This document shows positions 8,478 through 16,562 of a stretch of DNA of 64,000 bases, one piece after another. The stretch is from Ornithinimicrobium pekingense DSM 21552. GTDB lineage: Bacteria > Actinomycetota > Actinomycetes > Actinomycetales > Dermatophilaceae. The stretch covers positions 1 to 64,000 of the forward strand of contig NZ_ATWJ01000015.1 of NCBI RefSeq assembly GCF_000421185.1, written 5' to 3'. The notes below the pieces were generated by a model. It ran no database searches, was not told where the DNA came from, and saw only the letters and a program-made list of their open reading frames with translations. How positions within the stretch are numbered: the first letter of the stretch is position 1; the number at the start of each line of letters is the position of its first letter. Both the position numbers and the translations under genes were made by a program.

Positions 8478-10123
8478 TCGGGCGTCGACGCAGTCCCGGG
8501 CGGGGCGCGGGTATGGTGCCGCTCACCGAGCGCGCGGAGCGTCTGCGCTCTGCGCTGGACGTCGGAGGTGACGAGCTCGACCCCGGTGCCGTCGCCCAGG
8601 CCCGCGGGGTCGTGCAGCGGGTGCAGGAGCGCTGGGCGCTCAAGGGTGGCCGGACCGTGGTGGCGCTCGCCGGATCCACCGGGTCGGGCAAGTCCAGCCT
8701 GTTCAACGCCCTGGTAGGTCGGGAGGTCTCGACGATCAGCCCGCGCCGCCCCACCACCGCCGAGGCGTCGGCCGCCGTCTGGGGCGAGGAGCCCGCGGGC
8801 GAGCTGCTCGACTGGCTGGGCATCGGCGACCGGCACCAGGTGGTCGCCGACGGTGACGAGGGCGAGCTCGACGGTCTCGTGCTGGTCGACCTGCCGGACT
8901 TCGACTCCCGCGAGCTGCGGCACCGCGTCGAGGCCGACCGGGTGCTGGAGCGGGCGGACGTCTTCGTGTGGGTCGCCGACCCGCAGAAGTATGCCGACGC
9001 ACGGCTCCACGACGACTACCTGCAGCCGCTGCGCCACCACGACACCGTGATGCTCGTGGTGCTCAACCAGGTCGACCGGATCCGGGACAAGGACGACGTG
9101 CAGCAGGTCCGCGACGACCTGCGCCGGCTCGTGCAGGCCGACGGGGCGGGTGACCACGACGTCATCGTCACCTCCGCGCGCACGGGCGAGGGGCTGCAGG
9201 ACCTGCGCGCCCGGATCGCCACCGTGGTCAGCGCGCGCAACGCCGCCGAGGCCCGCCTCGTCGCCGACCTGCGCACCTCGGCCGACCGGGTGGGTGAGGG
9301 GGTGGCCCCGCAGACGCCCGTGCTCACCGAGGCCGCCGACGACCGGCTCCACGACGCCCTCAAGCAGGCCTCCGGCGTGCCGGTCGTGCTCGACGCGATC
9401 GAGCGCGACTACCTGCGCCAGGCCAACGCCCGCGCCGGCTGGCCGTTCACCCGGTGGATGTCCGCCCTGCGGCCCGACCCGCTCAAGCGGCTGCGCCTGG
9501 GGGACGACACCCCCGGCCCCGCCGGCATCGCGCCGTCCGACGTGCGGGCGGTGCTGGGCCGGTCGTCCCTGCCGTCGCCGACCCCGGCCGCCCGTGCCAA
9601 CGTGCAGCTGGCCTCCCGGCAGGTGGCCGAGGACGCCGGGACCGAGCTGCCGGTCCGCTGGCAGGAGGCCCTGGTGGAGGCCGCCAGCCCCACCGAGGAC
9701 AACCTCGCCGACGCCCTGGATCAGGCCGTCGTCAGCACGCCGCTGCGCACCCGTGCCCCCGTGTGGTGGTCGGTCCTGGGCGTCCTGCAGCTGGTCCTGG
9801 CCCTCCTCGCGGTCGCCGGCCTGCTGTGGCTCGCGCTCGTGGCCGTGCTCGGCTGGTTCGCCCTGCCGGTCGACGTGCCGTTCTGGGGGCCCGTGCCGAT
9901 CCCCCTCGCGCTGCTGGTCGGCGGTCTGGTCGCCGGCCTGCTGCTGGCCATGGTGGCCGCGGTGGCCGCCCGCGTCGGTGCCCGACGCCGCCGGCGCCAC
10001 GTCGAGGAGCTGCTGGACGACGCGATCGACGAGGTGTCCTACCAGCACGTCCGCAGGCCGGTCACGACGGTGCTCGACCGGCACGAGAAGACCCGCGAGC
10101 TGCTGGAGCGGGCGGGGGCCTGA
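8474..10123 (+). CDS. Era-type membrane GTPase, second of a pair
   Basis: A 549-residue GTPase coupled to the preceding one by a GTGA overlap. It shows P-loop AGSTGSGKSSLFNALVG (about residues 66-82), a switch-I threonine in SPRRPTTAEA, G3 in LVLVDLPDFDS, and G4 in VVLNQVDRI. Two strong membrane helices lie near residues 430-490 (SVLGVLQLVLALLAVAGLLW and PIPLALLVGGLVAGLLLAMV). The fold order, GTPase head, helical stalk and paired membrane segments, suits membrane remodelling or stress protection, but nothing here identifies the process. A terminator-like hairpin follows at 10160-10197. Confidence 0.82.
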   Translation: MIGRRRSPGRGAGMVPLTERAERLRSALDVGGDELDPGAVAQARGVVQRVQERWALKGGRTVVALAGSTGSGKSSLFNALVGREVSTISPRRPTTAEASAAVWGEEPAGELLDWLGIGDRHQVVADGDEGELDGLVLVDLPDFDSRELRHRVEADRVLERADVFVWVADPQKYADARLHDDYLQPLRHHDTVMLVVLNQVDRIRDKDDVQQVRDDLRRLVQADGAGDHDVIVTSARTGEGLQDLRARIATVVSARNAAEARLVADLRTSADRVGEGVAPQTPVLTEAADDRLHDALKQASGVPVVLDAIERDYLRQANARAGWPFTRWMSALRPDPLKRLRLGDDTPGPAGIAPSDVRAVLGRSSLPSPTPAARANVQLASRQVAEDAGTELPVRWQEALVEAASPTEDNLADALDQAVVSTPLRTRAPVWWSVLGVLQLVLALLAVAGLLWLALVAVLGWFALPVDVPFWGPVPIPLALLVGGLVAGLLLAMVAAVAARVGARRRRRHVEELLDDAIDEVSYQHVRRPVTTVLDRHEKTRELLERAGA

Positions 10124-10159
10124 AGGACCAGCACCACCGCACCGTCGTCCACATGGGTC

Positions 10160-10197
10160 GGGCCCGGATCCTCCTCGTCCACAGGAGGGCCCGGGCC
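10160..10197 (+). terminator. Hairpin after GTPase pair
   Basis: Inverted repeat with arms at 10160-10175 and 10183-10197 (GGCCCGG..CCTCCT against AGGAGGGCCCGGGCC, one bulge) and a 7-nt loop. No T tract follows, as is usual in actinobacteria. It would separate the GTPase operon from ssb. Confidence 0.5.
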
Positions 10198-10279
10198 TGT
10201 TCCGTCCCCGCCGCCAGCGTCCGACGATGGCTGGCACGAGGCCCCGTCACCGACGGGCACGACACAGGAGGGGAACACC

Positions 10280-10813
10280 ATGGTGGAGAGCAGGATGACG
10301 ATCACGGGCAACCTGACCCGTGACCCGCAGCTGCGGATCGGCAGCAGGACGGGCGACCCGTTCGCGGCGCTGGCCGTGGCGGTCAACAACCGCCGCCTGG
10401 ACAAGGAGAGCGGCCAGTGGGTCACGACCGGCACGACGTACTTCGACGTGCTGTGCTGGGGCGCCCTGGGCGCCAACGCCCTGCGCAGCTTCAGCAAGGG
10501 TGACCCGGTCATCGTCCACGGCAAGTTCCGGCTGCGGGAGTGGACCAGCGACACCGGCCCCCGGGTGAACCCGACGGTCGACGCCGACTCGATCGGGCCG
10601 GACCTGACGTTCGGCACCGCCGCGTTCAGCCGGGGCAGCTCGACGTACGGCCTCGACCGGGTGGAGGAGCACGACCCGGACCAGGACCCCTCGGGAGAGG
10701 ACGGCCTGGACGCCCTGGCGGACGAGGACGGGGTGGTCAGCGACGAGCAGGCGGCGGTCCTGGCCGCGCGGGGCGGGATGGCCGAGGACGTGGAGGACCG
10801 CGAGGCCGCCTGA
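10280..10813 (+). CDS. Single-stranded DNA-binding protein (paralogue type)
   Basis: A 177-residue OB-fold protein. The N-terminal 110 residues carry the SSB fold (TITGNLTRDPQLRI, TTYFDVLCWGALGANALRSF, KGDPVIVHGKFRLREW). The C-terminal third is acidic (VEEHDPDQDPSGEDGLDALA) but ends DREAA instead of the DDDIPF-type tip that recruits partner proteins in replicative SSB. This makes it more likely a secondary SSB, for example in competence, recombination or stress, than the essential copy. ATG 10280 has AGGAGGGG 7 nt upstream. It stands alone between two hairpin-bounded units. Confidence 0.85.
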   Translation: MVESRMTITGNLTRDPQLRIGSRTGDPFAALAVAVNNRRLDKESGQWVTTGTTYFDVLCWGALGANALRSFSKGDPVIVHGKFRLREWTSDTGPRVNPTVDADSIGPDLTFGTAAFSRGSSTYGLDRVEEHDPDQDPSGEDGLDALADEDGVVSDEQAAVLAARGGMAEDVEDREAA

Positions 10814-10968
10814 GGAAGCCGGGGACCCGGGCGGGCGTGCCCCTGCACCCACCCCGACCGTCCGCCCGGCGTCCCGTCCCCGGCGTCCCGCCGCCCGCCG
10901 CCGTCCACCGCCCGAGGCACCGCCCGGAGGCGGCCGCCGGCGATTCGGGCGCGGCGGCACTCGACGGA
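10814..10968. other. Intergenic spacer ssb-ettA
   Basis: About 155 bases of very GC-rich DNA rich in CCG/CCC runs. I see no gene and no convincing hairpin with a defined loop, only the ettA promoter at its right edge. Confidence 0.4.
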
Positions 10969-10974
10969 TACCCT
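10969..10974 (+). promoter_or_regulatory. -10 box of leaderless ettA promoter
   Basis: TACCCT is followed by 7 nt and then ATG 10982, with no ribosome site between, pointing to a leaderless transcript. Confidence 0.55.
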
Positions 10975-10981
10975 GGCGAGC

Positions 10982-12664
10982 ATGGCCGAATTCATCTACA
11001 CCATGACGCGCGCCCGCAAGGCGGTCGGCGACAAGGTGATCCTCGACGACGTCACGATGTCCTTCTACCCCGGCGCCAAGATCGGTGTGGTCGGGCCCAA
11101 CGGCGCCGGCAAGTCGACCATCCTCAAGATCATGGCCGGGCTCGACCAGCCCTCCAACGGCGAGGCCCGTCTCTCGCCCGGCTACAGCGTGGGCATCCTG
11201 CTGCAGGAGCCGCCGCTCAACGAGGACAAGACGGTCCTGGGCAACGTCGAGGAGGGCCTCGGCGAGATCAAGCGCAAGGTCGACCGGTTCAACGAGATCG
11301 GCGAGCTGATGTCGGAGCCCGACGCCGACTTCGAGGCGCTGATGGCCGAGATGGGCCAGCTGCAGGAGGAGATCGACCACGCCGACGCCTGGGACCTCGA
11401 CGCCCAGCTCGAGCAGGCGATGGACGCCCTGCGCTGCCCGCCCCCGGACGCCGACGTCACCGTCCTGTCCGGTGGTGAGCGCCGCCGCGTCGCGCTGTGC
11501 AAGCTGCTGCTGTCCAAGCCGGACCTGCTGCTCCTCGACGAGCCCACCAACCACCTGGACGCCGAGTCCGTGCAGTGGCTCGAGCAGCACCTCGCCGCCT
11601 ACCCCGGCGCCGTCCTGGCGGTGACGCACGACCGCTACTTCCTGGACAACGTGGCGCAGTGGATCGCCGAGGTCGACCGCGGCAAGCTCTACCCCTACGA
11701 GGGCAACTACTCCACCTACCTGGAGAAGAAGCGCGAGCGGCTGGCCATCGCCGGCAAGAAGGACGCCAAGCTCGCCAAGCGCCTGGAGAAGGAGCTGGAG
11801 TGGGTGCGCTCCAACCCCAAGGCCAAGCAGACCAAGAACAAGGCGCGCCTGGCCCGCTACGAGGAGATGGCCGCCGAGGCCGAGAAGACCCGCAAGCTGG
11901 ACTTCGAGGAGATCCAGATCCCGCCGGGTCCGCGCCTGGGCAACCAGGTCATCGAGGTCACCGACCTGCGCAAGGGTTTCGGTGACCGGGTCCTCATCGA
12001 CGGCCTGTCCTTCACGCTGCCCCGCAACGGCATCGTCGGCGTGATCGGCCCCAACGGGGTCGGCAAGACGACCCTCTTCAAGACGATCGTCGGCCTGGAG
12101 GACGCCGACGCCGGTGACGTCAAGATCGGTGACACGGTCAAGATCTCCTACGTCGACCAGTCGCGCGAGAACATCGACCCGGAGAAGTCCCTGTGGGAGG
12201 TCGTCTCCGACGGCAACGACTTCATCCAGGTCGGCAACGTCGAGATCCCCTCCCGCGCCTACGTCAGCCAGTTCGGCTTCAAGGGCCCCGACCAGCAGAA
12301 GAAGGCCGGCGTCCTCTCCGGCGGCGAGCGCAACCGTCTCAACCTCGCGCTGACCCTCAAGGAGGGCGGCAACCTGCTGCTGCTGGACGAGCCGACCAAC
12401 GACCTGGACGTCGAGACCCTCGGCAGCCTGGAGAACGCGCTGGAGAACTTCCCCGGCTGCGCCGTGGTCATCTCCCACGACCGGTGGTTCCTCGACCGCG
12501 TGGCCACGCACCTGCTGGCCTACGAGGGCGACGAGGAGAACCCCTCGAAGTGGTACTGGTTCGAGGGCAACTTCCAGGCCTACGAGGAGAACAAGGTCGA
12601 GCGCCTGGGCGCCGACGCCGCCCGGCCGCACCGGGTCACCTACCGCAAGCTGACCCGGGACTGA
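10982..12664 (+). CDS. ettA: Energy-dependent translational throttle protein EttA (ABC-F)
   Basis: A 560-residue cytosolic ABC-F ATPase with two nucleotide-binding domains that gates the ribosome at the first peptide bond according to energy level. Domain 1: Walker A GPNGAGKST, signature LSGGERRRVALCKLL, Walker B LLLLDEPTNHLD. Domain 2: GPNGVGKTT, LSGGERNRLNLAL, LLLLDEPTNDLD. The linker (residues about 240-320) has the charged helical P-site-tRNA interaction motif with SNPKAKQTKNKARLARYEEM, and the arm inserted in domain 1 is present. Length and the end VTYRKLTRD match EttA. It is a single-gene unit with its own promoter. Confidence 0.95.
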   Translation: MAEFIYTMTRARKAVGDKVILDDVTMSFYPGAKIGVVGPNGAGKSTILKIMAGLDQPSNGEARLSPGYSVGILLQEPPLNEDKTVLGNVEEGLGEIKRKVDRFNEIGELMSEPDADFEALMAEMGQLQEEIDHADAWDLDAQLEQAMDALRCPPPDADVTVLSGGERRRVALCKLLLSKPDLLLLDEPTNHLDAESVQWLEQHLAAYPGAVLAVTHDRYFLDNVAQWIAEVDRGKLYPYEGNYSTYLEKKRERLAIAGKKDAKLAKRLEKELEWVRSNPKAKQTKNKARLARYEEMAAEAEKTRKLDFEEIQIPPGPRLGNQVIEVTDLRKGFGDRVLIDGLSFTLPRNGIVGVIGPNGVGKTTLFKTIVGLEDADAGDVKIGDTVKISYVDQSRENIDPEKSLWEVVSDGNDFIQVGNVEIPSRAYVSQFGFKGPDQQKKAGVLSGGERNRLNLALTLKEGGNLLLLDEPTNDLDVETLGSLENALENFPGCAVVISHDRWFLDRVATHLLAYEGDEENPSKWYWFEGNFQAYEENKVERLGADAARPHRVTYRKLTRD

Positions 12665-12709
12665 CCCCCGCTCCGGCGCCCGGCAGCCACCCGCCGGACC
12701 GCACCGCGC

Positions 12710-13648
12710 GTGCCACGTCGACGCAGGCCCCAGCCCCCGCTCCCTCCCCGGGACGGGCTGGGGCCTGCGCGCGTCCGGATGCCGGTGCTGCCGCCAGGCC
12801 GGCAGCCGCGCACGGTCGTCGACTTCCTCGTGGGGGTGACCGGGGACGCCGACGGGGTATGGCGCCGCGTCCGGGCGGGGGAGGTGCTCCTCGCCGACGG
12901 CACCCGGGTGGACGCGGCCACGTCCTACCGGCCCGGCGGCGCGGCATACCTCTACCGCGACCTGCCCGAGGAGGTCGCGGTGCCGGGGGAGCTCACGGTC
13001 CTGCTGCACGACCGGCGGACGGGGCTGCTCGCCGTCGACAAGCCACCCTTCCTGGCGACGATGCCGCGCGGTGCGCACGTCGCGCAGACCGCGCTGGTGC
13101 GGCTGCGGCGCGAGCTGGACCTGCCCGAGCTGGCCCCTGCGCACCGGCTCGACCGCCTCACCAGCGGCGTGCTCCTGCTGACGACCCGGCGCGAGGTGCG
13201 GGGCGCCTACCAGCGGATGGTCCAGCGCGGCGGGCTCGCCAAGACCTACGAGGCGCTCGCGCCGCTGCCCGACGGGCTCGACCTGCCGGTGCTCGTCCGC
13301 AACCGGGTCGTCAAGCACCGCGGCGAGCTGCAGGCTGCGGTCGTGCCGGGGGAGCCGAACGCCGAGACCCTCGTCGAGCTGGTCGAGGTCGTCCGGCCGG
13401 GGCTGGGGCGTTACCGCCTGACGCCCACGACGGGACAGACCCACCAGCTCCGGGTGCACCTGGCGGGGCTGGGGGTGCCGATCCAGGGCGACCCGCTCTA
13501 CCCGACGGTGCGCGAGGTGGCCCCCGGTGACTTCTCCACGCCGCTGCAGCTGCTGGCCGCGCGGGTGCGGTTCACCGACCCGGTCAGCGGGGCCGAGCGG
13601 CTCGTCGTCTCCCGGCGCACGTTGCCGGTCGACGGCACGGCCTCCTAG
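12710..13648 (+). CDS. RluA-family pseudouridine synthase
   Basis: A 312-residue RNA-modifying enzyme that converts uridine to pseudouridine in rRNA or tRNA. The catalytic aspartate is in HRLDRLTSGVLLL (about residues 146-158); other family blocks are LLAVDKPPFLATMPRGA, AKTYEA, TGQTHQLRVHLAGLGVPI and GDPLYP. A short S4-like segment precedes it (VWRRVRAGEVLLADG). The N-terminal PPLPPRDGLGPARVR matches what I remember of actinobacterial homologues and supports GTG 12710, although this places the ettA terminator hairpin inside the coding region; ATG 12779 would avoid it. The stop overlaps that of a small convergent gene by 4 nt. Confidence 0.88.
   Translation: MPRRRRPQPPLPPRDGLGPARVRMPVLPPGRQPRTVVDFLVGVTGDADGVWRRVRAGEVLLADGTRVDAATSYRPGGAAYLYRDLPEEVAVPGELTVLLHDRRTGLLAVDKPPFLATMPRGAHVAQTALVRLRRELDLPELAPAHRLDRLTSGVLLLTTRREVRGAYQRMVQRGGLAKTYEALAPLPDGLDLPVLVRNRVVKHRGELQAAVVPGEPNAETLVELVEVVRPGLGRYRLTPTTGQTHQLRVHLAGLGVPIQGDPLYPTVREVAPGDFSTPLQLLAARVRFTDPVSGAERLVVSRRTLPVDGTAS
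12723..12768 (+). terminator. ettA terminator hairpin inside the next gene's 5' end
   Basis: Perfect 14-bp stem: arms 12723-12736 and 12755-12768, loop of 18 nt, no T tract. It lies 59 nt after the ettA stop but also inside the first codons of the pseudouridine synthase frame if that gene starts at 12710. Confidence 0.6.
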
Positions 13649-13854
13649 CGGCGTGCTCTCGTGGAGCGGCCACCACCGAGCAGCCCCAGGACGGGGGACC
13701 CTGCCCCGAGGAGGAAGCCGAAGTCGTACCAGTTGCCGCTGCGGGCCACGTCGTAGACCGGGAAGCGGCCCCACGCGTCGAAGACGTGCGCGATGAGCAC
13801 CACCCAGGCGGTGATGCCGTTCCAGATGCCCCACAGCGCGTCCTGCCACCACAT
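13645..13854 (-). CDS. Small conserved membrane protein (69 aa)
   Basis: A short protein rich in tryptophan: MWWQDALWGIWNGITAWVVL, then IAHVFDAWGRFPVYDVARS, GNWYDFGFLLGAGSP and a basic tail. Two hydrophobic segments (about residues 4-25 and 44-60) suggest a two-pass membrane protein. AGGGAGG lies about 9 nt before ATG 13854, and the conserved-looking NWYDFGFLLGAG resembles small uncharacterised proteins of other actinobacteria. Its stop overlaps the stop of the convergent pseudouridine synthase gene. Function unknown. Confidence 0.75.
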   Translation of the reverse strand: MWWQDALWGIWNGITAWVVLIAHVFDAWGRFPVYDVARSGNWYDFGFLLGAGSPVLGLLGGGRSTRARR

Positions 13855-13887
13855 AGCGACGCCTCCCTGCTAGCCGTTCGCCACTAC

Positions 13888-13893
13888 TAGATT
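13888..13893 (+). promoter_or_regulatory. -10 box, leaderless promoter of MBL-fold gene
   Basis: TAGATT ends 7 nt before ATG 13901; no ribosome site lies between. The 46-bp divergent spacer must also hold the promoter of the small membrane protein gene. Confidence 0.55.
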
Positions 13894-13900
13894 GGCACGT

Positions 13901-14734
13901 ATGCGCGGCGATGACGAGACCTGGCGCTCGTGCGCCACCTGCGGCGTGGAGAACGACACCGACCAGCACACGTGCGCCATCTGCGCCGACGAGCGGCAGT
14001 ACGTGCCTCGCGACGGGCAGCGCTGGACCACCCTCGGCGAGCGGGCCGCCGAGGGCTGCTCGGTCGAGGTCACGCAGGTGGAGCCCGACTGCTTCGCCCT
14101 GCACGCCACGCCCCGGGTCGACATCGGCCAGCGCGCCATGCTCGTGCGCACCCCCGGCGGCAACCTGCTGTGGGAGGTGCCGGGCTACCTCGACGACGCG
14201 GCGCGCGAGAAGGTGGCCGGGCTGGGTGGCGTGGCCGCCGTCATGGCGAGCCATCCGCACATGTACGGCTGCCAGCTGGAGTGGGCACGCGCCTTCGGCG
14301 CCCCGGTCTACGTCTCGGAGGCCGACCGCGGATGGGTGCGCCGCCGGGGCGAGGACGGCGAGATCGTCTCCTGGTCCGAGCCGTTCGAGGTGCTACCGGG
14401 CATCCGCACGTGCCAACCCGGAGGACACTTCCCGGGCAGCGCCGTCGCCGTCTGGGACGCGGGGGCCGGGGGCCGTGGCGTGCTGCTGGCCGGGGACACG
14501 TGCAAGGCGGTGCCCGACCCCGGGTGGGTGACGTTCATGCGCTCCTTCCCCAACCTCATCCCCCTGTCGGCGGCCGTCGTCACGCGGGTCGCCGACAGCA
14601 TCGCCGCGCTGACCTTCGACCGGCTCTACGACAACTTCGGCGAGCAGGTCCCGGTCGGGGCCCGCGACGTCGTGCTCCGCTCGGCGCGCAGGTATGCCGA
14701 GTGGGTCCGGGGCGACCACGACGACCTGACGTGA
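13901..14734 (+). CDS. MBL-fold hydrolase with N-terminal zinc ribbon
   Basis: A 277-residue protein. Residues about 11-31 form a treble-clef or ribbon motif (SCATCGVENDTDQHTCAICA: two CxxC pairs). The rest is a metallo-beta-lactamase fold: metal-binding segment MASHPHMYGC, GGHFPGSAVAVWDAG and VLLAGDTCK. The first metal motif is HPHMYG rather than the standard HxHxDH, as in divergent MBL proteins often found in actinobacteria. Substrate is unknown. The start ATG 13901 is chosen because of the -10 box; an upstream TTG at 13892 is unlikely. Confidence 0.75.
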   Translation: MRGDDETWRSCATCGVENDTDQHTCAICADERQYVPRDGQRWTTLGERAAEGCSVEVTQVEPDCFALHATPRVDIGQRAMLVRTPGGNLLWEVPGYLDDAAREKVAGLGGVAAVMASHPHMYGCQLEWARAFGAPVYVSEADRGWVRRRGEDGEIVSWSEPFEVLPGIRTCQPGGHFPGSAVAVWDAGAGGRGVLLAGDTCKAVPDPGWVTFMRSFPNLIPLSAAVVTRVADSIAALTFDRLYDNFGEQVPVGARDVVLRSARRYAEWVRGDHDDLT

Positions 14735-14750
14735 CGTCGGGGAGGCGGGC

Positions 14751-14756
14751 TACGGT
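14751..14756 (+). promoter_or_regulatory. -10 box, leaderless promoter of VOC gene
   Basis: TACGGT ends 6 nt before ATG 14763 with no ribosome site. Confidence 0.5.
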
Positions 14757-14762
14757 CGGAGC

Positions 14763-15485
14763 ATGCGCCTGGAGAACATCGTCATGCAGGCCCGCGACCC
14801 TCAAGCGACCGGCCGCTTCTGGTCGGCGGCCCTGGCTCTGGTCGACGGGCGGCCGGCCTTCGAGGGTGACTACGAGGGGCGGCTGACGTTCGGCGAGGAC
14901 GCATGGCTCGACATCTGCATCGAGCCGGTCCCGGACCCGCCCCCGCCGGGCTGGCGGCTGCATCTCGACCTCGCGGGAGGCGCCGACCAGGAGGCGGTCG
15001 TGCAGCGGCTGCTGGCCCTGGGCGCGAGCCGGCTCGACATCGGCCAGGGCGCGGTGCCCTGGGTGGTGCTCGCCGACCCGGACGGCAACCCCTTCTGCGT
15101 GATGGAGGAGCGGGAGGTCTACCGCGACACCGGCCCGGTCGCAGCGCTGCCGCTCGACAGCGCCGACCCGGAGCGCGACGGTCGGCTGTATGCCGCGTTG
15201 ACCGGCTGGGTGCCTGCGCCCGGGGTCGCGCCGGTCACCCTGCGCCACCCGAGCCTGCGCGGCCCGCTGCTGGAGCTGTGCGAGGAGCCGGAGCCCAAGC
15301 GGCGCCAGAACCGCACCCACCTCGACGTCCGCCCCGAGGCGGGGGGACCCGACCAGGAGGCGCTCGTCGGGCTGGCGCTCGAGCTGGGGGCGACACGGTC
15401 GACCGAGCCGTGGGCCGCGGGGCACTCGTGGGTGGTGCTGCACGACGTGTCCGGCAACGAGCTCTGCATCCTCGCCGACGAGTAG
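14763..15485 (+). CDS. Two-domain VOC (glyoxalase-like) protein
   Basis: A 240-residue protein made of two vicinal-oxygen-chelate repeats. Repeat 1 starts MRLENIVMQARDPQATGRFW and ends VPWVVLADPDGNPFCVM; repeat 2 covers about residues 130-240 and ends SWVVLHDVSGNELCIL. The paired WVVL-D-GN-C blocks show internal duplication. Family members are metal-dependent lyases, dioxygenases or resistance proteins; this subtype (Glyoxalase_6-like) mostly has no assigned function. It probably forms its own transcript. Confidence 0.78.
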   Translation: MRLENIVMQARDPQATGRFWSAALALVDGRPAFEGDYEGRLTFGEDAWLDICIEPVPDPPPPGWRLHLDLAGGADQEAVVQRLLALGASRLDIGQGAVPWVVLADPDGNPFCVMEEREVYRDTGPVAALPLDSADPERDGRLYAALTGWVPAPGVAPVTLRHPSLRGPLLELCEEPEPKRRQNRTHLDVRPEAGGPDQEALVGLALELGATRSTEPWAAGHSWVVLHDVSGNELCILADE

Positions 15486-15515
15486 CGGGGTCAGCTCAGG
15501 TCGGGCGCCAGGGCC

Positions 15516-16469
15516 TCAGTCCTTGAGGCGGACCATGCCCTCCTGGGCGACGGTGGCCAGCAGGCGGCCGTCGTGGGCGAACATGTGGCCCAGCCCGAGA
15601 CCGCGCCCGGAGCGTGCCGAGGGGGAGGACTGGGTGTAGAGCAGCCACTGGTCGGCGCGCGCCGGGCGGTGGAACCACATGGCGTGGTCCAGGCTGGCCG
15701 GCCGCAGCCGCGGGTCGCCCCAGCCGACGCCGTGGCGGCGCAGGATCGGCTCGAGCAGCACATAGTCGGAGGCGTAGGCGAGGACGGCCGCGTGCAGCAG
15801 GTCGTCGTCGGGCATCTCCCGCTCCACGCGCATCCAGACCGACTGCTCACCCGCCCCGGGCTCGGCCGGCCCGAGCAGCAGCGGCTCGGCGTGGCGCAGG
15901 TCGATGGCGTTGCGCTCGGCGCGGTGACGTGCGGCGGGATGGTCGATCCGGCTGAGGATGTCACGGTCGGAGCGCAGCGTGTCGGGGTCGGGCACCGACG
16001 GCATGGGCAGGTCGTGCTCCAGGCCGTCCGCCAGCTCCTGGAAGGAGGCCGTCAGCGACAGCAGGATCCGCCCCTCCTGCAGGGCGTGGACGCGCCGCGC
16101 GGAGAAGCTGCGTCCGTCGCGCATGCGCTCCACGACGAACTGGATCGGACGCCGGGCGTCACCGGGGCGCAGGAAGTAGGCGTGCAGGGAGTGGATGTGG
16201 CGCTGCTGCGGCTCGGCGTCGCTGCCGTCGTCCACGGGCGTCACCGTGCGGCCGGCCGCCATCACCGCCTGCGCGAGGACCTGACCGCCGAAGACGCGGC
16301 CGTGGGGCTGGGGCTGGCTGCGACCGAGGAAGACGTCACCCTCGGAGGCGCCGAGGTCGGCGGCCAGCCCCTCGGGTGCCACGGCGCGGATGGTGGTGGA
16401 GCCCTCCCACGTCAGGTCCAGGACGTCGAGGAGGTCGTCGATGGGGTCGGTCAGGGAGCCGTCGGTCAC
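15516..16469 (-). CDS. tesB: Acyl-CoA thioesterase II
   Basis: A 317-residue double-hotdog thioesterase that hydrolyses medium- and long-chain acyl-CoA in the cytosol. Characteristic blocks: GRVFGGQVLAQAVMAAGRTV near residue 57, LHAYFLRPGDARRPI, RMRDGRSFSARRVHALQ, DYVLLEPILRRHG and PASLDHAMWFHRPARADQWL with the catalytic Asp of the family, then GRGLGLGHMFAHDGRLLATV. The start is GTG 16469. The 93 bp upstream to lutC contain only short GACGCGTC-centred direct repeats and no gene. Confidence 0.92.
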   Translation of the reverse strand: MTDGSLTDPIDDLLDVLDLTWEGSTTIRAVAPEGLAADLGASEGDVFLGRSQPQPHGRVFGGQVLAQAVMAAGRTVTPVDDGSDAEPQQRHIHSLHAYFLRPGDARRPIQFVVERMRDGRSFSARRVHALQEGRILLSLTASFQELADGLEHDLPMPSVPDPDTLRSDRDILSRIDHPAARHRAERNAIDLRHAEPLLLGPAEPGAGEQSVWMRVEREMPDDDLLHAAVLAYASDYVLLEPILRRHGVGWGDPRLRPASLDHAMWFHRPARADQWLLYTQSSPSARSGRGLGLGHMFAHDGRLLATVAQEGMVRLKD

Positions 16470-16562
16470 GGGAGCAGCGTAACCGCCGCGTGGCTCCGCG
16501 CCCGCGCCTGCGGCGCACCCCCGCTGCGTGCGTGAGGTGACGACGCGTCGGGTGGCGACGCG

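Noticed and set aside
10247-14260. Very long antisense open frame opposite ssb, ettA and the pseudouridine synthase gene
   Set aside because: Its composition (Arg/Gly/His-rich low complexity) is typical of frames mirrored from GC-rich genes, and the plus strand holds three clear gene families.
16470-16562. GACGCGTC direct repeats between tesB and lutC as a regulator site
   Set aside because: They lie at the 3' end of lutC and upstream of tesB without clear dyad symmetry or matching promoter; the pattern may be chance in GC-rich DNA.
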